DNA of 64,000 nucleotides from Chitinophagaceae bacterium (lineage in GTDB: Bacteria > Bacteroidota > Bacteroidia > Chitinophagales > Chitinophagaceae), in assembly GCA_016786745.1 (NCBI GenBank), contig JAEUVS010000151.1, positions 62,001-126,000 on the forward strand, in the 5' to 3' direction. The notes under the pieces were generated by a model. The model ran no database searches. It had not been told where the DNA came from and was given only the letters and a program-made list of their open reading frames with translations. A program made the translations under genes and the position numbers. This document shows positions 34,804 to 42,989 of the stretch, in pieces. Position 1 is the first letter of the stretch, and each line of letters begins with the position of its first letter.

Positions 34804-34813
34804 TCAAAAAAAA

Positions 34814-35587
34814 TCAATTGTTCAACCTGGAAAATCCTCCATCAATCGGATAGTCACATCCTGTGATAAACGACGCCTCATCGGAGCAAAGATACAACGC
34901 TAAAAACGCTATTTCATCCGGTCGTCCCATCCTGCCGATAGGTTGAGTGGCGGAAAGTTTTTTAAACATCTCCTCCTCACGGCCAGGGTAATTCTTTGCC
35001 AGGAAGCCATCAACAAATGGTGTATGAACCCGCGCGGGCGAAATACAATTACAGCGGATGTTATATTTCAGGTAATCTTTGGCGATGGACAACGTCATAC
35101 CCACAACGGCACCTTTCGTCATCGAATATGCGAACCTGTCGGGTATGCCTACCGTCGAAGCGATTGACGCCATATTCAATATTGATCCACCCTTCTCTTT
35201 CATATATGGCAACGCGCTCCTTACGATATGAAACACACCCTTCACATTCACACTGATCAACCGGTCGAAATCAGCATCGGTAGTGCTTTCCACGGTACCT
35301 ACGTGCGCGATGCCCGCGTTGTTAATGATGATCTCAATTGAAGATGTTTTCGCGGCGATATTTTCAATAATATCAGCGGTTTCTTTAGGTGAACCGATGT
35401 TGCATTTAAAAAAAGCAGCTGTCCCGCCGGCGGATTTTATTGTATCAACGGTATCCTGCGCCCCTGTTTCATCAACATCGAGAATAAAAACATTGGCGCC
35501 CTGCTTACCAAACAACTCTGCAATTGCTTTACCAATGCCGCTGCCTCCTCCTGTAATGATTGTTGTTTTATTTGTTAAACTAAACAT
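34814..35587 (-). CDS. SDR-family oxidoreductase (sugar-acid operon)
   Basis: The 257-residue protein is a classical short-chain dehydrogenase. The cofactor motif is TGGGSGIGKAIA, with Asp39 after the second strand (FILDVDE), which favours NAD. NNAGIAHVG, Asn114, Ser141 and YSMTKGA (Tyr154, Lys158) complete the catalytic set. The C-terminus reads ITGCDYPIDGGFSRLNN. The start is the ATG at 35587, since the frame open to 35647 runs into an intergenic repeat and lacks homology. Relatives include 2-keto-3-deoxy-L-fuconate dehydrogenases, which fits the neighbouring dehydratase and lactate-type oxidase. The substrate remains inferred. Confidence 0.88.
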   Translation of the reverse strand: MFSLTNKTTIITGGGSGIGKAIAELFGKQGANVFILDVDETGAQDTVDTIKSAGGTAAFFKCNIGSPKETADIIENIAAKTSSIEIIINNAGIAHVGTVESTTDADFDRLISVNVKGVFHIVRSALPYMKEKGGSILNMASIASTVGIPDRFAYSMTKGAVVGMTLSIAKDYLKYNIRCNCISPARVHTPFVDGFLAKNYPGREEEMFKKLSATQPIGRMGRPDEIAFLALYLCSDEASFITGCDYPIDGGFSRLNN

Positions 35588-35602
35588 ATTCAAATTGGGT
35601 TT

Positions 35603-35772
35603 CTCCGCTGATCCCTCACACTCGCTTTGCTCGGTTCGGGATGACATTGCTCCGTTCGCTCGGTTCGGGATGACATTGCCCCGTTCGCTCGGTTCGGGAT
35701 GACATTACCCCGTTCGGCGTGTTCCGGAGACAGTAGCGTGTCATCCCGAGCGAAAGCGAGGGATCGGCGGAG
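35603..35772. repeat. Inverted-repeat element enclosing three 29-bp tandem repeats
   Basis: Between the two SDR genes lies a 170-base element. Its left arm starts CTCCGCTGATCCCTCACACTCG and its right arm, read on the other strand, starts CTCCGCCGATCCCTCGC and continues TTTCGCTCGGGATGACA. Inside are three direct tandem units of 29 bases at 35630, 35659 and 35688, each starting CTCGGTTCGGGATGACATT and ending CCGTTCG. The units differ at only two positions near base 20-22. It contains no gene. The same blocks appear at 20914-20991. The arms could pair into a long hairpin in RNA, between two genes of one operon. Confidence 0.85.
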
Positions 35773-35779
35773 CGTAAAG

Positions 35780-36541
35780 TTAAAACGGAGAAGGACTGAT
35801 TGACGTCCACCCTCCATCGATAATAAGACTCTGACCCGTAATATGACTTGCTTTGTCGGACACCATAAACAGCGCGGCATTCGCGATGTCTGTTGTATAG
35901 GCGGGCCTGCCCATAGGCGTCAGCTTCGACCATACGGACTGGTAATCCGGATCATCTAATGTTCTTTCGGTGAGCGTGGCGCCCGGGGCGATCGCGTTCA
36001 CAGTAATTTTATATTGCGAAAGCTCGATAACAAGGCTCTTTGCGAGCATTTCAAGTGCGGCTTTCGTCATACCGTAAGCCGCAAGCTGCTTGTGCGCCTG
36101 GTGGCCCGTTACCGATGACATAAATAATATGGAGCCTCCCGACCTTTGTTTTATCATCTGGTTAGATGCTGCCTGTGCGAGGAAGAATGAACCGGCGAGG
36201 TTTACGTTCATCACCCGGTAAAATGCCTGCGGCTCGTAGGTGAGGAAATCTCCGAACAATGTGATGCCAGAATTAGCGATTACGCAATTTAATTTTCCGA
36301 ATTGCGATACCGCGGTTTCAACCATTGCCTGTATAAATTCGATATTGCCTGAATCGCCGGCGAGGCCAAGACAGCTCTTTTGATTTGAGTTGATTTTTGC
36401 TGCTGCTTCACTGGCAAGCTTTTCGTCTATATCATTCAAGAGAACTTTGCCTCCTTCGTTACATATCTGCCTTGCGATTTCGAAGCCTATGCCCTGTCCT
36501 GCGCCTGTTATGATGGCTACCTTATTTTCAAATGAACCCAT
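35780..36541 (-). CDS. SDR-family oxidoreductase (sugar dehydrogenase-like)
   Basis: This 253-residue short-chain dehydrogenase has TGAGQGIGFEIA and Asp37 (LNDIDE) in the cofactor site, Ser143, Tyr156 and Lys160 in the active site (YGMTKAALEM) and the family ending SLIIDGGWTS. The usual NNAG motif is IANSGI here, a modest variation. It belongs to the group that includes glucose 1-dehydrogenase-like and fucose dehydrogenase-like enzymes. It lies 29 bases after the dehydratase gene and is separated from the next SDR by the repeat element. A role as sugar dehydrogenase at the head of the pathway, or as the second oxidation step, is inferred. Confidence 0.87.
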   Translation of the reverse strand: MGSFENKVAIITGAGQGIGFEIARQICNEGGKVLLNDIDEKLASEAAAKINSNQKSCLGLAGDSGNIEFIQAMVETAVSQFGKLNCVIANSGITLFGDFLTYEPQAFYRVMNVNLAGSFFLAQAASNQMIKQRSGGSILFMSSVTGHQAHKQLAAYGMTKAALEMLAKSLVIELSQYKITVNAIAPGATLTERTLDDPDYQSVWSKLTPMGRPAYTTDIANAALFMVSDKASHITGQSLIIDGGWTSISPSPF

Positions 36542-36570
36542 GCGTTTTCTTGTCTCTTTTCTTTTTCAAA

Positions 36571-38286
36571 TCAATGCGATTCACGGGAAACTACACTTCC
36601 GGATCCACCGCGAAGGAAGTCAAAATCCGCTCCAAGATGCGCCTGCTCCACATGATGCGTGTACAAATACGCATAACCACGCTTGATCTCGCTTTCATCT
36701 TTTGCCTTATTCTTCCGTCGCAAAGCCAGCTCCTCGTTACTCACCAGCATATTCAACGACCTGTTCGGAATATCCAGTTCAATCATATCACCCGATTGCA
36801 CAAGCGACAAATTGCCACCAGCGGCCGCTTCAGGACTCACATGCAGCACAACGGTGCCAAATCCGGTGCCGCTCATACGTCCGTCTGAAATACGAACCAT
36901 ATCCGTTATTCCCTTCGCAAGCAATTTTTTCGGAAGTCCCATATTGCCCACCTCAGGCATACCGGGATAACCTTTCGGTCCCACATTTTTGAGCACAAGC
37001 ACACTGTTCTCATCAACATCAAGGTTTTCATCATCAATTCTCGCCTTGTAATCCTCGATATTTTCAAACACTACTGCTTTGCCTTTGTGTTGCATTAACC
37101 GCTCACTCGCCGCGTTAGGCTTAAGAACAGCTCCTTCGGGACAAATATTCCCTTTCAATATCACCACCCCCGAATTCTTTTTAAACGGCTTATCAAGCTT
37201 AGCGATTACCTGCTCATTAAGAATTTTCGCGGTCTTTACATTCTCTCTCACCGTTCTTCCATTCGCAGTTATAATGTCGCCATGCAGATCACCAATCATC
37301 TCTTTCATCACAGCGGGGAGTCCGCCGGCATAATATAAATCCTCCATAAAATACTCCCCGGAAGGCTGCAGGTTCGCAAGCAGCGGCACTTTCGCAGATA
37401 GAGGATCAAAATCGCTGATATCAAGTTCCACTCCTATCCTGCCTGCAATAGCAAGAAGATGGATCACAAAATTTGTAGAACCCCCGATAGCGGCATTAAC
37501 CTTAATCGCATTTTCAAATGCTTTTCGGGTAAGGATATCAGATAGTTTCAGGTTTTCCCTCACCATCTCCACGATCCGTATTCCTGAAAGTTGGGCGATT
37601 ACTTTTCTGCTCGCATCTGCTGCCGGTATCGCGGCGTTTTCGGGTAAGGTGAGCCCCAGCGCCTCAACCATACAGGCCATCGACGACGCTGTTCCCATCA
37701 CAGCGCAATGTCCGTTGCTGCGGCACATTCCCGATTCTGCGAGGTTAAGTTCCTCTTCACTCATAATTCCCGAGCGCACGCTATCCGTAAATCTCCAGAC
37801 ATCGCTGGTACCAATATTTCTTCCCTGGAACTTTCCGGTTAACATCGCACCACCCGATACAACAATCGTAGGAATGTCGACACTGCACGCGCCCATTACG
37901 AGAGCGGGGGTTGTTTTATCACATCCGCACAACAACACCACACCATCAACGGGATTTGCCCGGATAGACTCTTCCACATCCATGCTTACCAGGTTGCGGT
38001 ACAACATGGCAGTAGGTTTGATGAGTGTTTCACCAAGCGACATCACCGGGAACTCTACCGGAAAGCCCCCGGCCTCCAGTATGCCGCGCTTCACCGACAT
38101 GGCGAGTTCGCGGAAGTGGCCATTGCACGGCGTAAGCTCCGACCATGTATTACAAATTCCAATTACCGGCTTGCCTTTAAACTCGAAAGTCGGGATGCCC
38201 TGGTTACGCATCCATGCGCGGTATATGAAGCCATCTTTACCTTTTTTTCCAAACCAGTTTTGACTGCGTAGTTTAATATCGGTCAT
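36571..38286 (-). CDS. IlvD/Edd-family sugar-acid dehydratase
   Basis: This 571-residue Fe-S dehydratase is of the type that acts on aldonic acids (L-arabonate, D-xylonate, L-fuconate) more than on the branched-chain precursor. Support comes from the N-terminus LRSQNWFGKKGKDGFIYRAW, which matches the sugar-acid branch, and from VLLCGCDKTTPALVMGA, MCRSNGHCAVMGTASSMA and AIGGSTNFVIHLLAIAGR, which hold the cluster Cys residues and Mg site. The C-terminus has ISDGRMSGTGFGTVVLHVSPEA. Its genomic context (two SDRs, a lactate-type dehydrogenase, no ilv genes) also points to sugar acids. It is the first gene of the operon and is divergent from a MATE exporter. Confidence 0.9.
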   Translation of the reverse strand: MTDIKLRSQNWFGKKGKDGFIYRAWMRNQGIPTFEFKGKPVIGICNTWSELTPCNGHFRELAMSVKRGILEAGGFPVEFPVMSLGETLIKPTAMLYRNLVSMDVEESIRANPVDGVVLLCGCDKTTPALVMGACSVDIPTIVVSGGAMLTGKFQGRNIGTSDVWRFTDSVRSGIMSEEELNLAESGMCRSNGHCAVMGTASSMACMVEALGLTLPENAAIPAADASRKVIAQLSGIRIVEMVRENLKLSDILTRKAFENAIKVNAAIGGSTNFVIHLLAIAGRIGVELDISDFDPLSAKVPLLANLQPSGEYFMEDLYYAGGLPAVMKEMIGDLHGDIITANGRTVRENVKTAKILNEQVIAKLDKPFKKNSGVVILKGNICPEGAVLKPNAASERLMQHKGKAVVFENIEDYKARIDDENLDVDENSVLVLKNVGPKGYPGMPEVGNMGLPKKLLAKGITDMVRISDGRMSGTGFGTVVLHVSPEAAAGGNLSLVQSGDMIELDIPNRSLNMLVSNEELALRRKNKAKDESEIKRGYAYLYTHHVEQAHLGADFDFLRGGSGSVVSRESH

Positions 38287-38379
38287 TCGCTAATTTAAGA
38301 AGAAAGGAAGAAGGAAGCAGGAAGAAAGAAGAAGTAATTGAAAAAGTCTTCTCCCTTTTCCCCTCTCCCTTCTCCTTCT

Positions 38380-38387
38380 TATCTTCG
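38380..38387 (+). promoter_or_regulatory. Candidate -7 box of the MATE gene
   Basis: TATCTTCG lies 8 bases before the ATG at 38396 and follows a 30-base pyrimidine-rich tract, the same layout as at the PolX gene. It fits the TAnnTTCG variant. Confidence 0.4.
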
Positions 38388-38395
38388 CACGCCAA

Positions 38396-39712
38396 ATGAA
38401 AAACGAGTCTTTTAATACTATCAGGCTTGCCGTGCCAATCATTATTGGCGAACTGGCACAGATGATGCTGCATATTATCGACTCGGCGATGGTCGGCGCC
38501 ATTAGCTACAAACATCTCGCGGCAACATCTCTTGTAATCAGCACACTGAATATTCCACTGGTGTTAGGGATCGGCATGACCATCTCCGTAGCGCAGATGG
38601 TTTCGATGGCTCATGGCCAAAACGATTCCGCGAAAGTTTCTCACTACTTCTATAATGGCTTCTGGCTATGTGCCGTTACCGCCATAATTATTTCTTTATC
38701 GCTCGTATTTGGCCGCAACATTTTGTATCATCTCGGCCAGGACCGCGACGTGGTTGAATTGTCGCTGCCATTCATGACGCTTATGGGCCTGTCGATGATT
38801 CCGATGCTGCTGTTCATGACGCTGAAACAGTTTGCTGACGGACTCCAATACACGCGAACAGCGATGCTGCTGTCGCTATGCGCACTGCCTGTAAATATTT
38901 TTCTGAACTGGTTATTGATTTACGGGAACCTCGGCTTTCCGCGCCTCGAATTGGTTGGAGCGGGATGGGCAACACTCATTACACGCACCCTGATTTTTAT
39001 TGTGCTCGGTATAATCATCCTCCGGCATAAAACTTTCAGTGAATTCATGTCGCTGCGTTACACCGAATGGAAGTACAATGCATCCACCATGCGCAGTCTT
39101 TTAAAAATCGGGGTGCCCAGCAGTCTCCAGGTGGCGATGGAAGCCGGCGCATTTGCGATAACAGGTATATTAATAGGAACGATGGGCGCGGTTTCACAGG
39201 CTGCTCACCAGATAGCGCTCGGTTGTGCGGCGCTCACATTCATGGTTTCGATGGGATTGTCGCAGGCAGGTTCTATCCGTACAAGCAACGCTTTTGGTGC
39301 GGGCGACTGGCCAAAAATATCATTGATTGGTAAAAGCACACTACTTACAGGGGTTATTTATGGAGTGATCTGCGCGGTGATGTTCATTGTTTTTCGCAAT
39401 GTTCTGCCAACATTATTCAATGAAAACGCGGAAGTGATTGCGCTTGCTTCTGTGTTGTTGCTGCTTGCTGGTATCTTCCAGATATCAGATGCCACGCAGG
39501 TTATCGGCGCTGGTTTGCTGCGTGGCATTAAAGATGTAAAGATTCCTACCTACCTGGTAGCGGTAGCCTACTGGGTAATAGGGCTCCCTTCCGGGTGCCT
39601 GTTTGCGTTTGTTTTTGATATGGGCGCGCCAGGCATGTGGTTAGGGTTTATAGTCGGGTTGACTCTTGCGGGAGTGTTTCTGAGCGTTAGATTTTTAAAA
39701 AAAGTAAAATAA
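38396..39712 (+). CDS. MATE-family multidrug efflux transporter
   Basis: This 438-residue inner-membrane protein has twelve helices in two homologous halves and exports drugs or metabolites with Na+ or H+. Helix 1 reads IRLAVPIIIGELAQMMLHIIDSAMVG in consecutive blocks, with the family Pro and the MVG loop. Other landmarks are GIGMTISVAQMVSMAHGQ, LNWLLIYGNLGFPRLELVGAGWAT and GLSQAGSIRTSNAFGAGDW in the second half. It is divergent from the sugar-acid dehydratase with 109 bases between. No regulator is adjacent. The substrate cannot be told. Confidence 0.93.
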   Translation: MKNESFNTIRLAVPIIIGELAQMMLHIIDSAMVGAISYKHLAATSLVISTLNIPLVLGIGMTISVAQMVSMAHGQNDSAKVSHYFYNGFWLCAVTAIIISLSLVFGRNILYHLGQDRDVVELSLPFMTLMGLSMIPMLLFMTLKQFADGLQYTRTAMLLSLCALPVNIFLNWLLIYGNLGFPRLELVGAGWATLITRTLIFIVLGIIILRHKTFSEFMSLRYTEWKYNASTMRSLLKIGVPSSLQVAMEAGAFAITGILIGTMGAVSQAAHQIALGCAALTFMVSMGLSQAGSIRTSNAFGAGDWPKISLIGKSTLLTGVIYGVICAVMFIVFRNVLPTLFNENAEVIALASVLLLLAGIFQISDATQVIGAGLLRGIKDVKIPTYLVAVAYWVIGLPSGCLFAFVFDMGAPGMWLGFIVGLTLAGVFLSVRFLKKVK

Positions 39713-39728
39713 TTTATTTATTTTTTTA

Positions 39729-39759
39729 CCGCCGGAGGCACGCCCGCCGCAGGCGCAAA
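39729..39759. repeat. GC-rich intergenic motif between MATE and RND genes
   Basis: A GC-rich block, CGCCGGAGGCACGCCCGCC then GCAGGCGC, is flanked by a T7 run on the left and an A8 run on the right, so it can terminate transcription from either side in principle. It lies between the convergent MATE and RND genes. Similar CCTGCGGCGGGCGTGCCTCC strings are common intergenic words in this group, in my recollection; that should be checked. Confidence 0.4.
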
Positions 39760-39778
39760 AAAAAGAAAAACAGGCGCG

Positions 39779-42700
39779 TCACGTTCCTGACTCAAGAATA
39801 TTCTTGTCTACATCCTCTTCCGCCTTTCTTTCACTTTCAATCCTCTTCAACTTCTTACCATATGAAATCTTCGTGATCAGCACAAACAACACAGGCACTA
39901 CAAATATTGCCAGGGTTGTAGCGGCAAGCATTCCACCGAACACGGTCCAGCCGATTGTTCTCCTCGACTCCGCAGCGGCGCCCGTTGCGAATGCAAGTGG
40001 AAGCACACCAAAAATAAACGCCAGCGATGTCATAACAATGGGGCGTAACCGAAGCTGAACAGCCTGCAACGTTGCGTGTATCACGTCGATACCCTTGTCA
40101 ACACGTTCCTTGGCAAACTCAACAATAAGAATCGCATTCTTCGCCGACAAACCAATCAACGTAATCAACCCGATCTGTGCATATATATTGTTAGTGAGGG
40201 TCGGAATAAACGTAAGTGTTAATATCGAACCAAACGCACCGATAGGCACCGCAAACAATACCGAGAACGGCACCGACCAGCTTTCGTATAAAGCAGCGAG
40301 GAAAAGAAACACAAATACTATAGATATAGCGAAGATCACCGCCTGCTGGTTACCCGCTTTAATTTCTTCGCGGCTCATACCAGAGAAATCGTATCCATAA
40401 CCCGCCGGAAGCGTTTTAGCCACTTCCTCCAGCGCCTCGATAGCCTGTCCGCTACTATAACCCGGTTTGGGCGAGCCATTGAATTCAACCGAGCGGTAAA
40501 TATTATAATGCGAAATAGCAGCGGGAGCCTCGATAACTTTCGGGGTAATCAGCGAACCGAGCGGCACCATGCTTCCCTGTGAATTTCTCACATAAAATTT
40601 CTCAACACCGGTCAGCGAACTCCTGTAACTGCTATCCGCCTGCGACATCACGCGGAAGTTTCGACCATAAATATTGAAATCATTCACATAACTACTTCCC
40701 AGGTAATTCGACAATGTGGCATACACATCGGAAACCTGTATGCCCAATCTTTTTGCCTTCTCGCGGTCAACGTCAAACTGGTATGTTGGAGTGCGTGCAT
40801 TGAAGAATGTAAACGCCGCACCAATTTCAGGGCGCTGATAAAGTTTAGCCAGGAAGTCTTGCGCAACCTTTTCAAATTGTTTTATATCGTCGGTGCTGGT
40901 AGTTTGCAAAAGCTGGAAGGTAAAGCCTGAAGTTGCACCAAGACCCGGCACCGCAGGGGGTGCAATAACCAGTATGCGCGCCTCTTTGATATCGGCAGTA
41001 GCGGCGCGTATCTTATTCATAACGTCCTGCGCGTGGTGTCCCTCGCCCTGCCTGTCGTCCCACGATTTCAGGTTCACGAATATTGTACCCGCATTTGCTT
41101 TCGTGGAGAAACTCACGATATTCAAACCTGCAAGCCCACCCACCACGCGCGTTTCCGGAATCTTACCGATGCGGGCGATAAGGTCCTGGATCATTGCCAC
41201 ACTTCTTGTGGTAGACGTAGCCTCGGGCATTTCGTAAGTAACGTACACACGGCCCTCATCTTCCGTCGGTATAAATCCTGAAGGTTTGTTTTTGAACAAC
41301 AGAAACAGTGACGCAAACAGTATAACAAGCATCCCCATAACGAGGGGTGTGCGCCTGATCCACCCGGCCACGCCCCTGCCGTATCCAAGCGTAATACGAT
41401 TGAAGCCCCTGTTGAACCCGGCAAAAAACGATTCGAGCCAGTTCTTCTTCTCTGTTTCCTCTTTCGACGGCTTCAGCAATATGGCACAGAGCGCCGGCGT
41501 AAGCGACAACGCAACAAACGCTGAAATAAGTACCGACACCCCGATCGTAATCGCAAATTGCTGGTACAATCTTCCCACGATGCCGGGAATAAATCCTACC
41601 GGGATAAATACCGCGGCGAGAATCAGCGCGATCGCGATTACAGGACCGGATATATCTTTCATCGCCTTCTGGGTGGCCTCCTTCGGCGACAACTTCTCAT
41701 GATCTATGTTGTGCTGCACAGCTTCAACCACAACGATAGCGTCGTCAACCACAATTCCAATCGCCAGTACAAACGCAAATAATGTGAGCGTGTTAATGGT
41801 GAAGCCAAGCGGACCAAATAATATAAATGTTCCAATAAGTGATACAGGTATGGCGAGCACAGGGATGAGTGTAGCCCTCCAGTTTTGAAGGAACAGGAAC
41901 ACAACCAACACCACGAGGCCAAGCGCTTCGAGCAGTGTGATCACTACCTCGTGCATTGATGCTTTTACAACCGAAACAGATTCGAGCGGAACGTTGAAAT
42001 CAATATCCTTCGGAAATGTTTTTTTCATTTCGTTGAGACGTGCCATCAACGCTGTGTAGGTTTCGAGCGCGTTTGCCCCGGGGGCCTGGTAAACGATCAG
42101 GAACGCAGCGGGCCTGTCGCCGGCGAACGCGTTGATCGCGTAGTCGAATTTTCCAAGTTCAACGCGCGCAACATCCTTCAGGTAAACAATGCTTCCGTCG
42201 GAAGGGCGGCTTCGTACCACGATGTTTTCAAACTGCTCCTGTGTGCTGATACGGCTATTGGTAATAACGCTGTATTCAAAGGTCTGCTCCCCGGGTTGCG
42301 GGTTCCCACCAACGGTACCTCCCGCGATCTGCAGATTTTGTTCCTGCAACGCGGCATTCACTTCTGCAGGCGTAATACCCAACGCGGCCATCTTCTCCGG
42401 ATTCAACCAAACACGCATGCTAAAATCGTCGGCGCGCGAATACACGTCGCCCACTCCCTTTACGCGCGTAACCTGGTCCTTCACATACAGGTTCACGAAG
42501 TTCCCGATGAATTTCGCATCGTGGGTTCCATTCGGAGAATAGAACGCCAGCGCCACCATTATACTCGGATTTCTTTTTCTAACTGTAAGGCCTAACCGCT
42601 TTACCTGGTCCGGCAATGTTGGTTCAGCCACGCTCACACGGTTCTGCACATCGAGTGTTGCGATATTAATATCGGTACCCACCTCAAAGTTTACAGTAAT

Positions 42701-42970
42701 ACCCGATTGACCGCTGCTTGTGCTGTTACTCGTCATGTAAGTCATCCCGGGCACTCCATTCACCTGTGTTTCGATGGCGGTAGTTGTGGTTTGTTCAACC
42801 GTTTGTGCATCCGCTCCTATATAGCTTCCCGCGATCTGTACTGTTGGTGGAGATATTTCAGGGTACTGGGCAATGGGAAGATTGAATAAGGAGATCAGCC
42901 CGACCAGCACGATAACAATTGAAATCACAATTGCTGTAACCGGCCGCCTGATAAAAGTATCTGCTATCAT
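39779..42970 (-). CDS. RND efflux transporter, HAE1 (AcrB-like) family
   Basis: This 1063-residue inner-membrane pump exports hydrophobic drugs from the periplasm by proton exchange. It starts MIADTFIRRPVTAIVISIVI, and has the twelve-helix layout with two large periplasmic loops. Helix 4 carries the proton-relay pair in AIGIVVDDAIVVVE. Other typical blocks are PVSLIGTFILFGPLGFTINT, VFIPVGFIPGIVGRLYQQFA and GLSAKNAILIVEFA in helix 10, with the Lys of the relay. It is the last gene of a three-gene operon with adaptor and outer-membrane channel, all on the minus strand with gaps of 9 and 19 bases. Confidence 0.96.
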   Translation of the reverse strand: MIADTFIRRPVTAIVISIVIVLVGLISLFNLPIAQYPEISPPTVQIAGSYIGADAQTVEQTTTTAIETQVNGVPGMTYMTSNSTSSGQSGITVNFEVGTDINIATLDVQNRVSVAEPTLPDQVKRLGLTVRKRNPSIMVALAFYSPNGTHDAKFIGNFVNLYVKDQVTRVKGVGDVYSRADDFSMRVWLNPEKMAALGITPAEVNAALQEQNLQIAGGTVGGNPQPGEQTFEYSVITNSRISTQEQFENIVVRSRPSDGSIVYLKDVARVELGKFDYAINAFAGDRPAAFLIVYQAPGANALETYTALMARLNEMKKTFPKDIDFNVPLESVSVVKASMHEVVITLLEALGLVVLVVFLFLQNWRATLIPVLAIPVSLIGTFILFGPLGFTINTLTLFAFVLAIGIVVDDAIVVVEAVQHNIDHEKLSPKEATQKAMKDISGPVIAIALILAAVFIPVGFIPGIVGRLYQQFAITIGVSVLISAFVALSLTPALCAILLKPSKEETEKKNWLESFFAGFNRGFNRITLGYGRGVAGWIRRTPLVMGMLVILFASLFLLFKNKPSGFIPTEDEGRVYVTYEMPEATSTTRSVAMIQDLIARIGKIPETRVVGGLAGLNIVSFSTKANAGTIFVNLKSWDDRQGEGHHAQDVMNKIRAATADIKEARILVIAPPAVPGLGATSGFTFQLLQTTSTDDIKQFEKVAQDFLAKLYQRPEIGAAFTFFNARTPTYQFDVDREKAKRLGIQVSDVYATLSNYLGSSYVNDFNIYGRNFRVMSQADSSYRSSLTGVEKFYVRNSQGSMVPLGSLITPKVIEAPAAISHYNIYRSVEFNGSPKPGYSSGQAIEALEEVAKTLPAGYGYDFSGMSREEIKAGNQQAVIFAISIVFVFLFLAALYESWSVPFSVLFAVPIGAFGSILTLTFIPTLTNNIYAQIGLITLIGLSAKNAILIVEFAKERVDKGIDVIHATLQAVQLRLRPIVMTSLAFIFGVLPLAFATGAAAESRRTIGWTVFGGMLAATTLAIFVVPVLFVLITKISYGKKLKRIESERKAEEDVDKNILESGT

Positions 42971-42989
42971 TATAAAATATCTTTATCGT

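Noticed and set aside
35588-35647. N-terminal extension of the first SDR
   Set aside because: The extension MSSRTEQSECEG is translation of the intergenic repeat, and the SDR fold starts at MFSLTNKTTIITGG.
35603-35772. CRISPR array
   Set aside because: The three units are directly joined without unique spacers, and no cas genes are near.
35590-35933. Minus-strand frames with MSSRTER/NVIPNRA repeats
   Set aside because: They translate the 29-base tandem repeats in different frames. No gene is expected there.
37649-38263. 204-codon plus-strand open frame within the dehydratase gene
   Set aside because: The opposite frame encodes the well-conserved IlvD/Edd motifs. This is a shadow.
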